DNA of 64,000 nucleotides from Pseudomonas fragi (GCF_025426255.1 NZ_CP104861.1:2728001-2792000); one strand, 5' to 3'; shown: positions 8,787-18,087, counted from the first letter of the stretch. Notes: generated by a model from the letters alone, not told the origin. Program-made: numbers and translations.

Positions 8787-9830
8787 TCATTTCCAGCGTC
8801 GGGGTTTGACGGTGGTGCCGGTTTCAGCTGATTGGTAAGCCGCCTCGACCAGCGCCTGAGTATTGTAATTGTCCGTACCGCTGGTCTCGCATGCCGTGCC
8901 TGCGCGTTGATGGTCCAGCCATTGGTTCTGCAGACTCAATACACTCTGCTGAATAGCCGACCATGGCGCCTCGCTCCAGGCCGGTACCTGCGGGGACACG
9001 TCAACCTCCCTCAGCCCCCCCTGCATGTCATGCACCTGCAATCGAAAATCGGCCAGCAACCGTAACGATCCAGCATCCCCATCGATCTCCAGCAAGGTTT
9101 GTGGAAACGGGTCCTTGTGCAACCGGGTGGCGTAGCTGAAATCCACCACGCTGGTAACCCCCGAATCATGGGCCAGCATCACCGTGGCGACATCTTCGCC
9201 AAGGATTGCCGGGTTCACCCGCCGGGTTTCACACGTCAAGCGACTGACATCGCCAAATAATGCCCGGGCCACATCGAGCACGTGCACGCCCAAGTCATCG
9301 ATGATAAAACGCGGGGTCTTGGCCAGGTAGGGCTGTAAACGATACACATCGAAGCCGCTGCGAAAACTGACACGTCCGAAAAAGGGCGTGCCGATGCTGC
9401 CCGTGCGCAGCTGTTCGATGGTCGCCCGGATGGCGGCTTGCCAGCGAAAATTTTCATGCACGGTCAAACTCACCCCACGCTCTGCACAGGCATCAATCAT
9501 TAGTCGGGCGTCCTCCAGAGTCGCCGCAAAGGGCTTCTGACAGATCACCTGAAGCCCGGCCTGCGCCGCCATCAACACCAGCGGTTTATGGGCTACAGTG
9601 GGCGTGGCAATGTCAACGAAATCAAGTTGCAGTTCATCGAGCATTATTTGCGCGTCAGTGAACAGCGCTGCATCTGGCTGATACTCGGCAAAAGCGGTCA
9701 GCCGCCGGGGATCGCTGTCACACAGCGCGACGATCGCAACGCCCTGCTGCGCCTGCCAAGCACGCAGTTGATTGAGGGCAAAAAAACCACAGCCAATCAA
9801 AGCCCCGCGCAATGGTGTGCAGTCCTGCAT
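8787..9830 (-). CDS. apsD: D-apiose dehydrogenase (Gfo/Idh/MocA family)
   Basis: A 347-residue Gfo/Idh/MocA oxidoreductase. The N-terminal Rossmann motif is GALIGCGFFALNQLRAW; the usual EKP signature appears as QKPFAATLEDA, and DDLGVHVLDVARALFG follows in the catalytic domain. In the D-apiose pathway ApsD oxidises D-apiose at C1 to D-apionolactone with NAD+. The assignment comes from the company of every later enzyme of that route. The ATG at 9830 was chosen for the GAGG shortly before it and the immediate Rossmann strand; a longer frame to 9968 would overlap the upstream gene. It lies 88 bp downstream of the apnO stop and is probably the last gene of the long leftward operon. Confidence 0.78.
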   Translation of the reverse strand: MQDCTPLRGALIGCGFFALNQLRAWQAQQGVAIVALCDSDPRRLTAFAEYQPDAALFTDAQIMLDELQLDFVDIATPTVAHKPLVLMAAQAGLQVICQKPFAATLEDARLMIDACAERGVSLTVHENFRWQAAIRATIEQLRTGSIGTPFFGRVSFRSGFDVYRLQPYLAKTPRFIIDDLGVHVLDVARALFGDVSRLTCETRRVNPAILGEDVATVMLAHDSGVTSVVDFSYATRLHKDPFPQTLLEIDGDAGSLRLLADFRLQVHDMQGGLREVDVSPQVPAWSEAPWSAIQQSVLSLQNQWLDHQRAGTACETSGTDNYNTQALVEAAYQSAETGTTVKPRRWK

Positions 9831-9918
9831 AGATACCTCTGTTGATATCGGACCGGTCAAAAAAAACGCCCGGGGTATTAACCGCCGAGCGCTGAACGTC
9901 GCTGAGTATGCGCTTGAA

Positions 9919-10788
9919 TCAGGCAGCGTCGGCTTTACGCACCGCATCGATCTTGAGCATGCGGGCAATGATCAGGTCCAGCTCCTTCTCATCGAAAATT
10001 TTCTTCCAATCCGGTTTTATGATTTGCTCACGACCATAGTCGATAGCAATCAGGCAAGCATCGGAGAACGGGTTGGTACTGCGGAATGCCACTGCCAGGG
10101 CAATCTGGATATGACCGTAAAGCATCGCCTTGGCTGCCGCTTCAGGCACACCGATGCGGTTGATGGTTTCATCCAGCGCTTCTTTCATGAAGCTGCCGAC
10201 CATGCAGGCCACGGTTTCCACCAACGTCGGTTCCAGATAGGCCAGTTGTTTGACAGTGACCCAGTGCACCTCCCCCACCGGGCCGTACATCACGCCAATG
10301 ATCTCGGCCAGTTCTGAACGCTGCTTGTCGTTACCGCTCTCAAAAGCGGCGCAAACATCTTGAATAGCTGCGTTGCCACCGAAAGCATCGGCGTACTCTT
10401 CCTTGGTGGTTCGCTCAAGAAACACAGACGGGTGACAGGGGTGAGCGACTGCCTGGTGAATGCCGTCACGCTGCGCCAGCAGCCCGGCGTAAGAGGCAGC
10501 AGGATCGAGGGTCAGCAGAATCGCACCGTTTTTCATCTGCGGCACTACAAGCCCGGAGACAGTTTCCAGTGCCACGTCGGGCACCGCAAGAATCACCACA
10601 TCGGCGTGAGCCACCACCTCATCGGTGACCGCCAGCTCACGACCGGCGGCGATGATTTGTTCACGCGCCCGGGGCGAGTTTTCGCAGTACGCCACGTTGT
10701 AACGGCTGTGCTGCAGGTTGTTGGAAATGCGCATGCCCATCTTCCCGCCGGCGCCCACAATGGCAATTTTTTTCAGTTCGTATGTCAT
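9919..10788 (-). CDS. apnO: D-apionate oxidoisomerase (phosphogluconate dehydrogenase-like)
   Basis: A 289-residue dehydrogenase with an N-terminal Rossmann fold (KIAIVGAGGKMGMRIS, residues 7-22) and an all-helical C-terminal domain of the phosphogluconate-dehydrogenase type (VKQLAYLEPTLVETVACMVG onwards). ApnO enzymes convert D-apionate to 3-oxo-isoapionate by coupled oxidation and isomerisation. The family and the flanking genes (decarboxylase upstream, apiose dehydrogenase downstream) support this. It lies 3 nt after the decarboxylase gene, so co-translation is likely. A general 6-phosphogluconate dehydrogenase role is unlikely at this length. Confidence 0.78.
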   Translation of the reverse strand: MTYELKKIAIVGAGGKMGMRISNNLQHSRYNVAYCENSPRAREQIIAAGRELAVTDEVVAHADVVILAVPDVALETVSGLVVPQMKNGAILLTLDPAASYAGLLAQRDGIHQAVAHPCHPSVFLERTTKEEYADAFGGNAAIQDVCAAFESGNDKQRSELAEIIGVMYGPVGEVHWVTVKQLAYLEPTLVETVACMVGSFMKEALDETINRIGVPEAAAKAMLYGHIQIALAVAFRSTNPFSDACLIAIDYGREQIIKPDWKKIFDEKELDLIIARMLKIDAVRKADAA

Positions 10789-10791
10789 GGG

Positions 10792-11598
10792 TTATTCCTC
10801 GCTTTGCTTGGCATTCAGGTAGTTCAGGTTGTGTCGCGTCCATTGGTCTTCCATGGCGCAGGTAGACGCCGCGTCGAGTTGCCAGGGAAGCCAGTGTTCG
10901 ATGATCTGGTTGATGTGCTTGTGGTCGGGCTGGACCTTGCCGCGCATGTAGTCGTAATCCAGCAGGCCTTCGCCCATCGGGCAGCCAGCAAAGGTGAACC
11001 CCACCCAACCGTCGCGTCGGGAAAAGCTGAAGTCCTTGACGTGCAGGTTCAGCACACGGCTGGCGGTCATGTCGATCACATCCTTGGGATGCTCGAGCGC
11101 TGCAACACAGTTGCCAGGGTCCAGACAGATGCCTAACCAAGGGCTGTCGATACGTTCGATCGCCTGCATAATCCTGCTGGTCGGCACCTGCTCATAAGTC
11201 TCCAATGCCAGCTTGACGTCCTGCTCGACAAAGCTCGGCATCACCGTTTCCAACAGCCAGACGGCCTCGTCAAGGGTGGGTTGGTGCGTGTTGCTGTTGA
11301 ACATGCTTCGCAGGAGGCGCACATCAAGAGTTCGGGCGATATCCAGATATTTCCGTAAGTGCGCGGTTTCCAGCCCGCGCGTACCCAGTTCGAGAATAAG
11401 GCCCAGGTCATCTGCTTGGTGTTTGAGCTCAAGCAAGGCCCGCGGCGAGAGCGCTTCGAGACCTTTGTAATCACAGATCTGGAACACCCCCGCGCCCAGC
11501 TCTGCGGTCTGCTGCAGCATCATCGGCAGATCCAGGGGGCGTGGCACACGCTCGGATGCACGCCAGAAAAACGAGTAGGTACTCAAGCCGATTGCCAT
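10792..11598 (-). CDS. oiaC: 3-oxo-isoapionate decarboxylase (sugar phosphate isomerase/epimerase fold)
   Basis: A 268-residue AP-endonuclease-2-type TIM barrel. The four expected metal ligands are visible in order: Glu in LALETYEQV, Asp in ICLDPGNCV, His in LNLHVKDF and Glu in CPMGEGLLDY. OiaC in the D-apiose route decarboxylates 3-oxo-isoapionate to L-erythrulose and CO2. The alternative branch (kinase plus transcarboxylase/hydrolase or RuBisCO-like enzyme) is not present, so the decarboxylative branch is used. A strong AAGGAGGAGGG precedes the ATG. The start overlaps the end of the upstream isomerase gene by 16 nt. A simple epimerase is the alternative call if the pathway were wrong. Confidence 0.76.
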   Translation of the reverse strand: MAIGLSTYSFFWRASERVPRPLDLPMMLQQTAELGAGVFQICDYKGLEALSPRALLELKHQADDLGLILELGTRGLETAHLRKYLDIARTLDVRLLRSMFNSNTHQPTLDEAVWLLETVMPSFVEQDVKLALETYEQVPTSRIMQAIERIDSPWLGICLDPGNCVAALEHPKDVIDMTASRVLNLHVKDFSFSRRDGWVGFTFAGCPMGEGLLDYDYMRGKVQPDHKHINQIIEHWLPWQLDAASTCAMEDQWTRHNLNYLNAKQSEE

Positions 11599-12395
11599 AC
11601 GTTGCCCTCCTCCTTGGCGATGACTGTGTCAGCGCACTGTCGCGCCGCTTCTTCGAGAATCGATGCGAAGTTCAGCGGGTCATGGGCAAAGCGGCCAAGG
11701 AACAACCCATCAACCTTACCGCCAAGTGCGGTCAGCAAGCCGGGCCCGGCGCTGCCGCCATAGATAACCCGGGTTCCGGCAAGCCCGTTCTCGGCGACCC
11801 GCTTGCCGAGAGCTGCGCAAACCTCGCCGATGTAGGCCAAAGAAGCTGGCTGGCTGGCACCGATGGCCCACTGTGGTTCATACGCCAGAATCAAATCCCC
11901 TTGCAGCCCGGCATCCACCGCACTGGCCAATGAAGCCTCGAGCTGCTCCAGGCACACTTCAACGGCCTCTTCGACGCGTCCGTGGTGCTCCTCCCCAAGA
12001 CACAACATCGGAGTCAAACCGTTACGCCAGGCTGCGGCCGTCTTGTCGGCAATGCTCCGGGGTGTTTCAGCGAAATAGCGCCGGCGCTCGGCATGCCCGA
12101 TTTCCACCAGGCTACAACCCATTTCCTTGAGCACTGCCGGGCTGACTTCGCCGGTATAGGCCCCCTCGTCCTCCCAAAATACGTCTTGTGCGCCGACCTT
12201 GGCGATGCCGTGGAAAATCTCCAGCGCCGGCGCCAGCATCGGAAAACTGGGGATCACCAACACTTCAATCGCGCCACTGCGCACCTGAGGATGCTGTTTG
12301 ATCTGCTCGGCCACCGCCGCACACCATTGCAGCGTTCGCTGGTAGCCGAAATACATCTTCAGGCTGACCCCGAGTGTTACCGCCGGGCGATTCAT
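11583..12395 (-). CDS. lerI: L-erythrulose-1-phosphate isomerase (triose-phosphate isomerase-like)
   Basis: A 270-residue TIM-family isomerase. The catalytic framework is present: Lys in VSLKMYFG (replacing the NWK of true TPI), His in [10 protein letters not shown], Glu in [10 protein letters not shown], and the phosphate-binding YGGSA. LerI turns L-erythrulose 1-phosphate into D-erythrulose 4-phosphate. The variant lysine motif and the place between an RpiB and a DhaKL gene separate it from the housekeeping tpiA. It overlaps the upstream rpiB-like gene by 4 nt and the decarboxylase gene by 16 nt. Confidence 0.8.
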   Translation of the reverse strand: MNRPAVTLGVSLKMYFGYQRTLQWCAAVAEQIKQHPQVRSGAIEVLVIPSFPMLAPALEIFHGIAKVGAQDVFWEDEGAYTGEVSPAVLKEMGCSLVEIGHAERRRYFAETPRSIADKTAAAWRNGLTPMLCLGEEHHGRVEEAVEVCLEQLEASLASAVDAGLQGDLILAYEPQWAIGASQPASLAYIGEVCAALGKRVAENGLAGTRVIYGGSAGPGLLTALGGKVDGLFLGRFAHDPLNFASILEEAARQCADTVIAKEEGNVWQSA

Positions 12396-12862
12396 CGCGC
12401 ACTGACCCGTTCATAGTCATTCAGGGTCTGGACCTTGAGCGCGGATGCCGAGCTTTCGTCAAAGCGATAGGTCAGCCACTCCTTAAGCAGGCGACGTGCC
12501 AGTTCCAGGCCTATCACCCGTTGACCGAATGTCAGGACCTGAGCGTTGTTGCTGAGGATCGCGCGCTCCACCGAGAAACTGTCGTGAGCGGTTACCGCAC
12601 GAATGCCTGGGACTTTGTTGGCGGCGATCGCCACCCCCAGACCAGTACCACAAATCAGCAATGCTCGGTCGGCCTGCCCTGCCGCGACTTTTTCGGCTGC
12701 CGCTATTGCTATCAGGGGATAAGCCGTATGGCTCTGGCTGTCTACGCCAATATCGTCGACCGACGCTACGGCCGGGTTCGCCATCAGATCGCGCTTGAGG
12801 GCTTCCTTGTATTCGTAACCGGCGTCATCGCAACCAATTACAATGCGTAATTTTTCACCCAT
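12392..12862 (-). CDS. derI: D-erythrulose-4-phosphate isomerase (RpiB/LacAB family)
   Basis: A 156-residue RpiB-type isomerase. Motifs are [15 protein letters not shown] at the N-terminus and [21 protein letters not shown], whose Cys is the usual catalytic base. In this pathway DerI makes D-erythrose 4-phosphate, which enters the pentose phosphate and aromatic routes. The ATG at 12862 has GAGGAGA about 7 nt before it and lies inside the last codons of the kinase gene (8 nt overlap). A ribose-5-phosphate isomerase B is the generic alternative; the operon argues for the erythrulose substrate. Confidence 0.8.
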   Translation of the reverse strand: MGEKLRIVIGCDDAGYEYKEALKRDLMANPAVASVDDIGVDSQSHTAYPLIAIAAAEKVAAGQADRALLICGTGLGVAIAANKVPGIRAVTAHDSFSVERAILSNNAQVLTFGQRVIGLELARRLLKEWLTYRFDESSASALKVQTLNDYERVSAR

Positions 12863-14618
12863 GGACTGTCTCCTCGGCAAGGTTTGGCGCTCGAAGGCCG
12901 ACGCGTAGCAACGGCTCGATCGCATTGATAATCAGGGAAAGGGAAACCGCACCTGCGTCGGGTGTGCCGAGGCTTTTCTCGGCGAGCGGCCGTGCACGGC
13001 CAATGCGCGGCCGTAATTGAGCGGTGTCGGCAGCGGCTCTTTGCGCGACTTTGGCGGCGATGCCCCAGGCCTCTCCGAGCTCCAGTGCAGACTGCGCTGA
13101 TTCGCACAGCGACTGGCTGAATGGAACCAGCACATCGACCATGGTCTTGTCGCCCACCTGTGCCTTGCCAAAATGCATTATCCCCTGGCTAGCCCGACGA
13201 ACCCCTTCGGCAACCAGCGCGGTATCGGGATCCAGGTGATCCCCAAGAGTGGTGCCCAATGCCGTCAATGCCACCCCCCAGAGGGCACCGGATGTGCCCC
13301 CCGCCTGGTCAGCCCAGGCATCGGCGGCTAAACGCAGCAAGGTGCCTGCTCCACACTTGAGTGCCTGTACCTCGCGCGCCCTGGCAACGGCGGCCATCAC
13401 CCCGCGCTGCATGCCAATCCCGTGGTCACCGTCACCCGCAATGGCATCGATCCGTCCCAGTTCATCGGCATGCTGCAGCACGGTGCGCTCGGCCATTTCC
13501 AGCGCCTGCAACACGCACTGCGCGGACCGTCTGGACTTGACGCTGGCTGCCGGAATGACCACCTGTTCGATTACTTGAAACGCCAACTCGCCCAAGGTTT
13601 CAGCCAACACCACTGCGCCTTTTCGATACGCCGGGGTCGATACCGGAGCGCACCAGAATCGCTCGAGTTCCTCGTCCAGCCAGCACAGCGTCAGTGAGAC
13701 ACCGGCCATGTCAAAGCTGGTCACCAGCTCACCGACTTCTGGCTCGACCACACGCAGGCCGGCCTCACTCAACAATTGAGAGACGCACCGGTACACCACG
13801 AACAGCTCTTCGTATTTCACACTGCCCAAACCGTTGAGGATCACCGCCACGCGCTGGCCATTTACCAAAAAAATATCCTCGGGCAAGTCCTTGAGCAACG
13901 CCGCCACCATCAATTCGGCCAGCTCATCAGCGCTGGGAACCGGACGTTCATCAATGCCCGGCTCGCCATGGATGCCCATGCCCAGAGCCATCTTTCCCGG
14001 TGGCACATCGAACAAAGGGTGTTGCGCCCCCGGCAACGTACAGCCCGCAAATGCCACGCCCAGTGAGCGGGTTCGGGCATTCGCATGCCGCGCTACGCGC
14101 ACCACCTCAGAAAACTCATATCCGCTTTCGGCCGCGGCCGAGGCGGCCTTGAACACCACCAGATCGCCAGCGATACCGCGTCGCTTGTGCAGTTCGTCGC
14201 TGCCGGCGCTGGAAATGTCATCCGTCACGGCTATCACTTCACACTGAATGCCCTCGGCCAGCAGACGGTCCCTGGCCAGACCGAAGTGCAGCACGTCACC
14301 TGCGTAGTTGCCGTAGCCCAGCAACACGCCGCCGCCCTTATGGGCGACACGCGCAACGTTGTAGATCTGCTGCGCGGACGGTGAAGCAAACAAATTGCCC
14401 ATGACCGCCGCATGGGCCAGGCCTTGGCCGACCAAGCCGGCGAAGGCCGGGTAATGACCGGAACCGCCGCCGATTACCACCGCCACGGAGCCCGGCTCAC
14501 TGCGGGTACTACGTACGACGCCACCGGGAACCTGACGAACTTTATCGCCATGCACCGCGACGAAACCTTGCACCAGCTCGCTGGCAAACGCCGAAGGTTT
14601 ATTAAACAAACGAGTCAT
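12855..14618 (-). CDS. lerK: L-erythrulose kinase, DhaK-DhaL fusion
   Basis: A 587-residue fusion of the dihydroxyacetone-kinase substrate domain (DhaK, about residues 1-330, with [24 protein letters not shown] and MGIHGEPGI) and the ATP-binding DhaL domain (about 375-580, with [13 protein letters not shown], whose Asp residues hold Mg-ATP, and [16 protein letters not shown]). The His of IHGEPG lies in the region that binds the ketose covalently in DhaK. LerK phosphorylates L-erythrulose at O1 with ATP. It lies 3 nt after the MFS gene. An ordinary ATP-dependent dihydroxyacetone kinase has the same architecture; the context decides. Confidence 0.82.
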   Translation of the reverse strand: MTRLFNKPSAFASELVQGFVAVHGDKVRQVPGGVVRSTRSEPGSVAVVIGGGSGHYPAFAGLVGQGLAHAAVMGNLFASPSAQQIYNVARVAHKGGGVLLGYGNYAGDVLHFGLARDRLLAEGIQCEVIAVTDDISSAGSDELHKRRGIAGDLVVFKAASAAAESGYEFSEVVRVARHANARTRSLGVAFAGCTLPGAQHPLFDVPPGKMALGMGIHGEPGIDERPVPSADELAELMVAALLKDLPEDIFLVNGQRVAVILNGLGSVKYEELFVVYRCVSQLLSEAGLRVVEPEVGELVTSFDMAGVSLTLCWLDEELERFWCAPVSTPAYRKGAVVLAETLGELAFQVIEQVVIPAASVKSRRSAQCVLQALEMAERTVLQHADELGRIDAIAGDGDHGIGMQRGVMAAVARAREVQALKCGAGTLLRLAADAWADQAGGTSGALWGVALTALGTTLGDHLDPDTALVAEGVRRASQGIMHFGKAQVGDKTMVDVLVPFSQSLCESAQSALELGEAWGIAAKVAQRAAADTAQLRPRIGRARPLAEKSLGTPDAGAVSLSLIINAIEPLLRVGLRAPNLAEETVHG

Positions 14619-14621
14619 TAC

Positions 14622-15980
14622 TTACTCTCCCTGTAGCGCTTGACGGGTGGGGGTGGGCGGCGTCACGGAAACTGCCCGGCGCTCGCTGCCCAAAGCAACC
14701 ATAAGCACGGCCGACATCAGCATCAGCCCGCCGACAACGAACATCGGCACGGTGTAATCGCCAGTACTTTCCTTGAGCATTCCGGTGACGAAGCCAGCAG
14801 AAAAACCTGCCACGTTGCCCACTGTATTGATCAACGCCACCGCGGCAGCCGCTGAAGCACCGGTGAGGAATCGAGTTGGCAAGGTCCAGAAGTTCGGCAG
14901 TGCAGCGAAGATCGAACAAGCGGTAATCGTTACCACCGCCACCGTGGCCGCCGGCGAAGCCATAGCCAGGGCGAGCGGGATACTCACGGCACCGGTCAGC
15001 GCCGGTAGCGCAATGTGCCAAGTGCGACAGCCTCTGCGGGTGGCATCTCGCGACCATAGATACAGCGCGACCGCGGCAGGCAAATAAGGAATCGCGGTGA
15101 TCAGGCCTTTTTCGAACACCGTGAAAGTGGTGCCGAACTGGGCCTGGAAGCCGCCAATGATAGTCGGCAGGAAGAATGACAAAGCGTAGAGGCCGTAGAT
15201 GAAGCCGAAGTAGATCAGGCACAGCATCCACACCCGGCCATTAAGCATGGCGCGTCCGACACCCGGATGGCCCGCACTAGATTGAGTCTCGCCATGCTCG
15301 CGTTCAAGCTCACCGACCAACCAGGCTTTCTCTTCGGCGTTCAGCCATTTGGCTTCCGATGGACGATCGACCAGGTAATACCAGGCAATGAATCCGACAA
15401 GAATCGCCGGCAGTGACACGCCGAGAAACATCACGCGCCAGCCAGCCAGTCCGAACAGGCCGTCATGTCCGATCAACCAGGCTGCCAGCGGCGCACCAAT
15501 GACCACTGTCAACGGCTGAGCCAGATAAAACAGCGCGAGGATCTTGCTGCGGTAGCGCGAAGGGACCCACAGGCTGAGGAACAGGATGGCGCCGGGAAAG
15601 AAGCCAGCTTCGGCGATCCCGAGCAACAAGCGCAGCCCGTACAACCCTTCGACACTGCTAACCCAGGTGAAGAGCAAGGACACCACTCCCCAGGACACCA
15701 TGATCCGCGCCAGCCACTTGCGGGCTCCGAAGCGGTGCAAAGCGAGATTGCTCGGAATTTCCAGCAGGATATAACCGATAAAGAAAATCCCGGATGCCAG
15801 CCCGAACTGCGCAATGGTCAGGCCCAAGTCCTGTGTCATGCCATTAGGACCGGCGAAAGAAATCGCCGTGCGATCAAGAAAGTTGATGAAGAACATGAGG
15901 CCCACAAAAGGCACCAGGCGCAGCGATATTTTGCGGATGGCCGATTTTTCGGCGCTAAGTGATGCGCAGACAATGGACAT
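14622..15980 (-). CDS. MFS transporter, anion:cation symporter type, first gene of the catabolic operon
   Basis: A 452-residue, twelve-helix MFS protein of the ACS group (tartrate, phthalate and sugar-acid carriers). It shows FINFLDRTAISFAGPNGM in helix 1, GYILLEIPSNL in helix 2, FFPGAILFLSLWVPSRYRSK and YYLVDRPSEAKWLNAEEKAWL before the central loop. It leads the leftward apiose operon, although an ABC importer already serves the cluster, so it may carry an acid of the pathway such as apionate; that is inference. The ATG at 15980 has GGAG seven nt upstream; the ATG at 15998 has none. Confidence 0.82.
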   Translation of the reverse strand: MSIVCASLSAEKSAIRKISLRLVPFVGLMFFINFLDRTAISFAGPNGMTQDLGLTIAQFGLASGIFFIGYILLEIPSNLALHRFGARKWLARIMVSWGVVSLLFTWVSSVEGLYGLRLLLGIAEAGFFPGAILFLSLWVPSRYRSKILALFYLAQPLTVVIGAPLAAWLIGHDGLFGLAGWRVMFLGVSLPAILVGFIAWYYLVDRPSEAKWLNAEEKAWLVGELEREHGETQSSAGHPGVGRAMLNGRVWMLCLIYFGFIYGLYALSFFLPTIIGGFQAQFGTTFTVFEKGLITAIPYLPAAVALYLWSRDATRRGCRTWHIALPALTGAVSIPLALAMASPAATVAVVTITACSIFAALPNFWTLPTRFLTGASAAAAVALINTVGNVAGFSAGFVTGMLKESTGDYTVPMFVVGGLMLMSAVLMVALGSERRAVSVTPPTPTRQALQGE

Positions 15981-16136
15981 GTCGTTTCTCCGACTCATCT
16001 ACGGTCATGAAGTGCGTCACGACTGGTGTGATGAGGTGATTTCTTATTATGGTCGCTATAAAGCAGCGATCCGACCTTAGGCCTGGCTCGTGATCAAGCG
16101 ATGGCTTAGGCAAATTTCTAACACGACCCTTTCCAA

Positions 16137-16161
16137 TTGTATACTGTGATGATGGTATGAT
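16137..16161. promoter_or_regulatory. Candidate operator shared with 4206-4226
   Basis: TTGTATACTG with a central GTATAC palindrome (16139-16144), then TGATGATGGTATGAT. The 9-mer TGGTATGAT (16153-16161) and the TGATGA element also occur at 4206-4220 in the other apiose promoter region. The order and spacing differ between the two places, so this is a weak call. Confidence 0.3.
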
Positions 16162-16184
16162 CTCTATGCAAGCTAGAATAAACC

Positions 16185-16201
16185 CTCAGGACTATCCTGA
16201 G
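16185..16201. repeat. Short perfect hairpin
   Basis: CTCAGGA and TCCTGAG flank a CTA loop, a perfect 7-bp stem. No T run follows, so a terminator is unlikely; a protein site or RNA structure is possible. Confidence 0.35.
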
Positions 16202-16417
16202 AGGACCGTGCCAGAGGGGTTAGAAAATCAAACAACTGTTTATTTAAAGTTTAGCGGGGCACGCTCAACCATCCGGATACAGCCTGAAATTGTCACTCCG
16301 GGAGAGCTTTATATAAGTGCCGCGAGGGGGCGAAGACAGAACAGCTGAGGCAACCAGGCTAGTGTCGCGTGACCAATCTCGTGATAAACACCTCGCGTGG
16401 AAGCCAACTCCCGGGGC

Positions 16418-17029
16418 TCAACGCAGGGCCCTGTAAATCTCGGAAACAACCTGCATCGTCGCGTCTTCGATGGTCCCTTCATTACGGCATACAACCCAGC
16501 CGTGATCTGCACTCGCTTGCTCGAACGCCTGGGTACAGGCGACATGTTCTTCCAGCTTATGGATCACCGTACTGCTTAGCCCCCGTCGCCGCGCTGCCGC
16601 CCTCGCCCATGAAAGTTCAGGTGCGGTGACAACCCCGACATGCAGGTCGGGCACTCGCACATTTCGTTCAATGTTCAATTGCAGAATTTCTGCGAACGGG
16701 AGTATCCGGCGAAAAGCGGCATCAGACGGATACCAGCGATCGATCAGGATGATGCTATCGGGGGGTTGTTTAGTCAGCACGTGCCGGGAAATCCAGGCAC
16801 GGCTATCAGCAAAGCGTTCACACACCCTTAACTCTAAATCCCGGGTGGGATTTCTGGCGAATGCGTTAACGAGGGTCATCGTTTCAGCCCTGCCGGGGTC
16901 GCTTTTTTTCTCGCAAAGCCGGATCACTTTTTTGTTATCGGCCCTCAGTGCTTTCGTAACGGCCTCCAACAGTGTGGTTTTGCCGGTTCCTTTGGGCCCA
17001 TCTAGAGAAACAAACAGCGGACGATTCAT
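16418..17029 (-). CDS. Thymidylate-kinase-like P-loop kinase, orphan
   Basis: A 203-residue P-loop protein with Walker A GPKGTGKTTL at residues 11-20 and a SIILIDRWYPSD segment near the middle that matches the DR[YFW] motif of thymidylate/deoxynucleoside kinases, followed by an Arg-rich lid-like WARAAARRRG. It would transfer phosphate from ATP to a nucleotide or related small molecule in the cytoplasm. It is not the housekeeping tmk, which normally sits beside holB. No related genes surround it and its AT-richer flanks suggest acquisition. Such TMPK-like proteins also occur in defence and mobile contexts, but nothing else here supports that. Confidence 0.6.
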   Translation of the reverse strand: MNRPLFVSLDGPKGTGKTTLLEAVTKALRADNKKVIRLCEKKSDPGRAETMTLVNAFARNPTRDLELRVCERFADSRAWISRHVLTKQPPDSIILIDRWYPSDAAFRRILPFAEILQLNIERNVRVPDLHVGVVTAPELSWARAAARRRGLSSTVIHKLEEHVACTQAFEQASADHGWVVCRNEGTIEDATMQVVSEIYRALR

Positions 17030-17166
17030 TCTTCAAATATCGATTGTTTTGCGTTTTTTTGCCCTGTTCGTTTGCTGGAACCGCTTGGTGCGACTACGCG
17101 AATCGAGTGCAAGGTCCTTATGAACAGACATCGGCGAGCACTTTAACCTTAAACCCGCTCTTTCTC

Positions 17167-18087
17167 TCAGCGACGCCCTGCTGGAGTAAGATTAGCCCCC
17201 AGATATTCGATTAAAGCACTGACTTTTGGCAGCGCTTCGCGGCTCTTTAGCCATACCAAATTCATCGGAAGACCTTCCGTGGCCAGATGAGGCAAAACCT
17301 CCACCAGCGCTCCCGTGTTCAAATGCGCTTGCACCAGCCAGGTAGGCAGTTGGGCGATGCCAAGCCCGGCCAATACTGCCATCACCTCTCCTTCACCGTC
17401 CCCCACGGCAATATGGGGGTGCATGATCCTGCGCTCCTTATCACCCTGCTGACGGCCTTTGAAATACCAGGGGATCGCCATCCCGTCGTTCTGCCCATAA
17501 CCCACGCAAAGGTGTGCATCCAGGTCCGACTCCGACTGGGGTTGCCCGTAGCGGAGCAGATAATCGGGTGATGCGCAAAAAACCAGCTTCGGCGTGCCGA
17601 AAAAACGGTGCCCTATAGAGGCAGGCCACGCATCCGAGCCGCCGATCCTGACAACAATATCAATACCTTCGTGGACCGGGTCGACGTAACGATCCGAGAA
17701 CGACACATGCGGTGACAGCCGTGGGTGCAGCTTCATGAAATCCAGAATTAGCGGCAGGACATGAAGCCTTCCATAAGAAGCTGGCAGGTCAATACGCACC
17801 TTGCCCTGAGGTTCGGTCTGGGTCGAGGTCAGCGCTATTTCAACCTCTTCCAGATCCGAAAGCACCGCCGTACACGTACGGTAGAAGGTTTCTCCCGCGT
17901 CGGTCAGTGACAAGCGACGCGTGGTGCGCTGAAACAAACGGGTGCCGAGCCGCCCTTCGAGTCGGGCAATGCTCTTGCTGACGGCAGAGTTGGTCAGGTT
18001 CAGGCGGCCAGCGGCCGCCGTAAAGCTGCCCAGATCGGCAACGATAACAAAAACATCAATACCCTTAAGGCGTTCAGACGAAAACAT
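17167..18087 (-). CDS. LysR-family regulator divergent from an MFS exporter
   Basis: A 306-residue LysR protein: winged helix at about residues 3-62 (SFTAAAGRLNLTNSAVSKSIARLEGRLGTRLFQ) and a type-2 periplasmic-binding effector domain beginning near 90 (GKVRIDLPASYGRLHVLPL). It belongs to the large CrgA-like group of Pseudomonas LysR proteins. The ATG at 18087 has GGAG close upstream. The MFS gene starts 110 bp away on the other strand, the usual arrangement of a LysR regulator and its target, so it probably controls that exporter. The inducer is unknown. Confidence 0.85.
   Translation of the reverse strand: MFSSERLKGIDVFVIVADLGSFTAAAGRLNLTNSAVSKSIARLEGRLGTRLFQRTTRRLSLTDAGETFYRTCTAVLSDLEEVEIALTSTQTEPQGKVRIDLPASYGRLHVLPLILDFMKLHPRLSPHVSFSDRYVDPVHEGIDIVVRIGGSDAWPASIGHRFFGTPKLVFCASPDYLLRYGQPQSESDLDAHLCVGYGQNDGMAIPWYFKGRQQGDKERRIMHPHIAVGDGEGEVMAVLAGLGIAQLPTWLVQAHLNTGALVEVLPHLATEGLPMNLVWLKSREALPKVSALIEYLGANLTPAGRR

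Larger units (their letters stand above)
15981..16417. other. 437-bp intergenic region with the apiose operon promoter
   Basis: No convincing gene. It must hold the promoter of the leftward MFS-lerK-derI-lerI-oiaC-apnO unit, a TGGTATGAT motif at 16153-16161 and a small hairpin at 16185-16201. It is more AT-rich than the flanking genes. A 63-codon frame at 16157-16348 lacks a ribosome-binding site. Confidence 0.5.

Noticed and set aside
16157-16348. A 63-codon frame upstream of the apiose operon on the + strand
   Set aside because: No ribosome-binding site, no recognisable domain, and it lies over the hairpin and the candidate operator.
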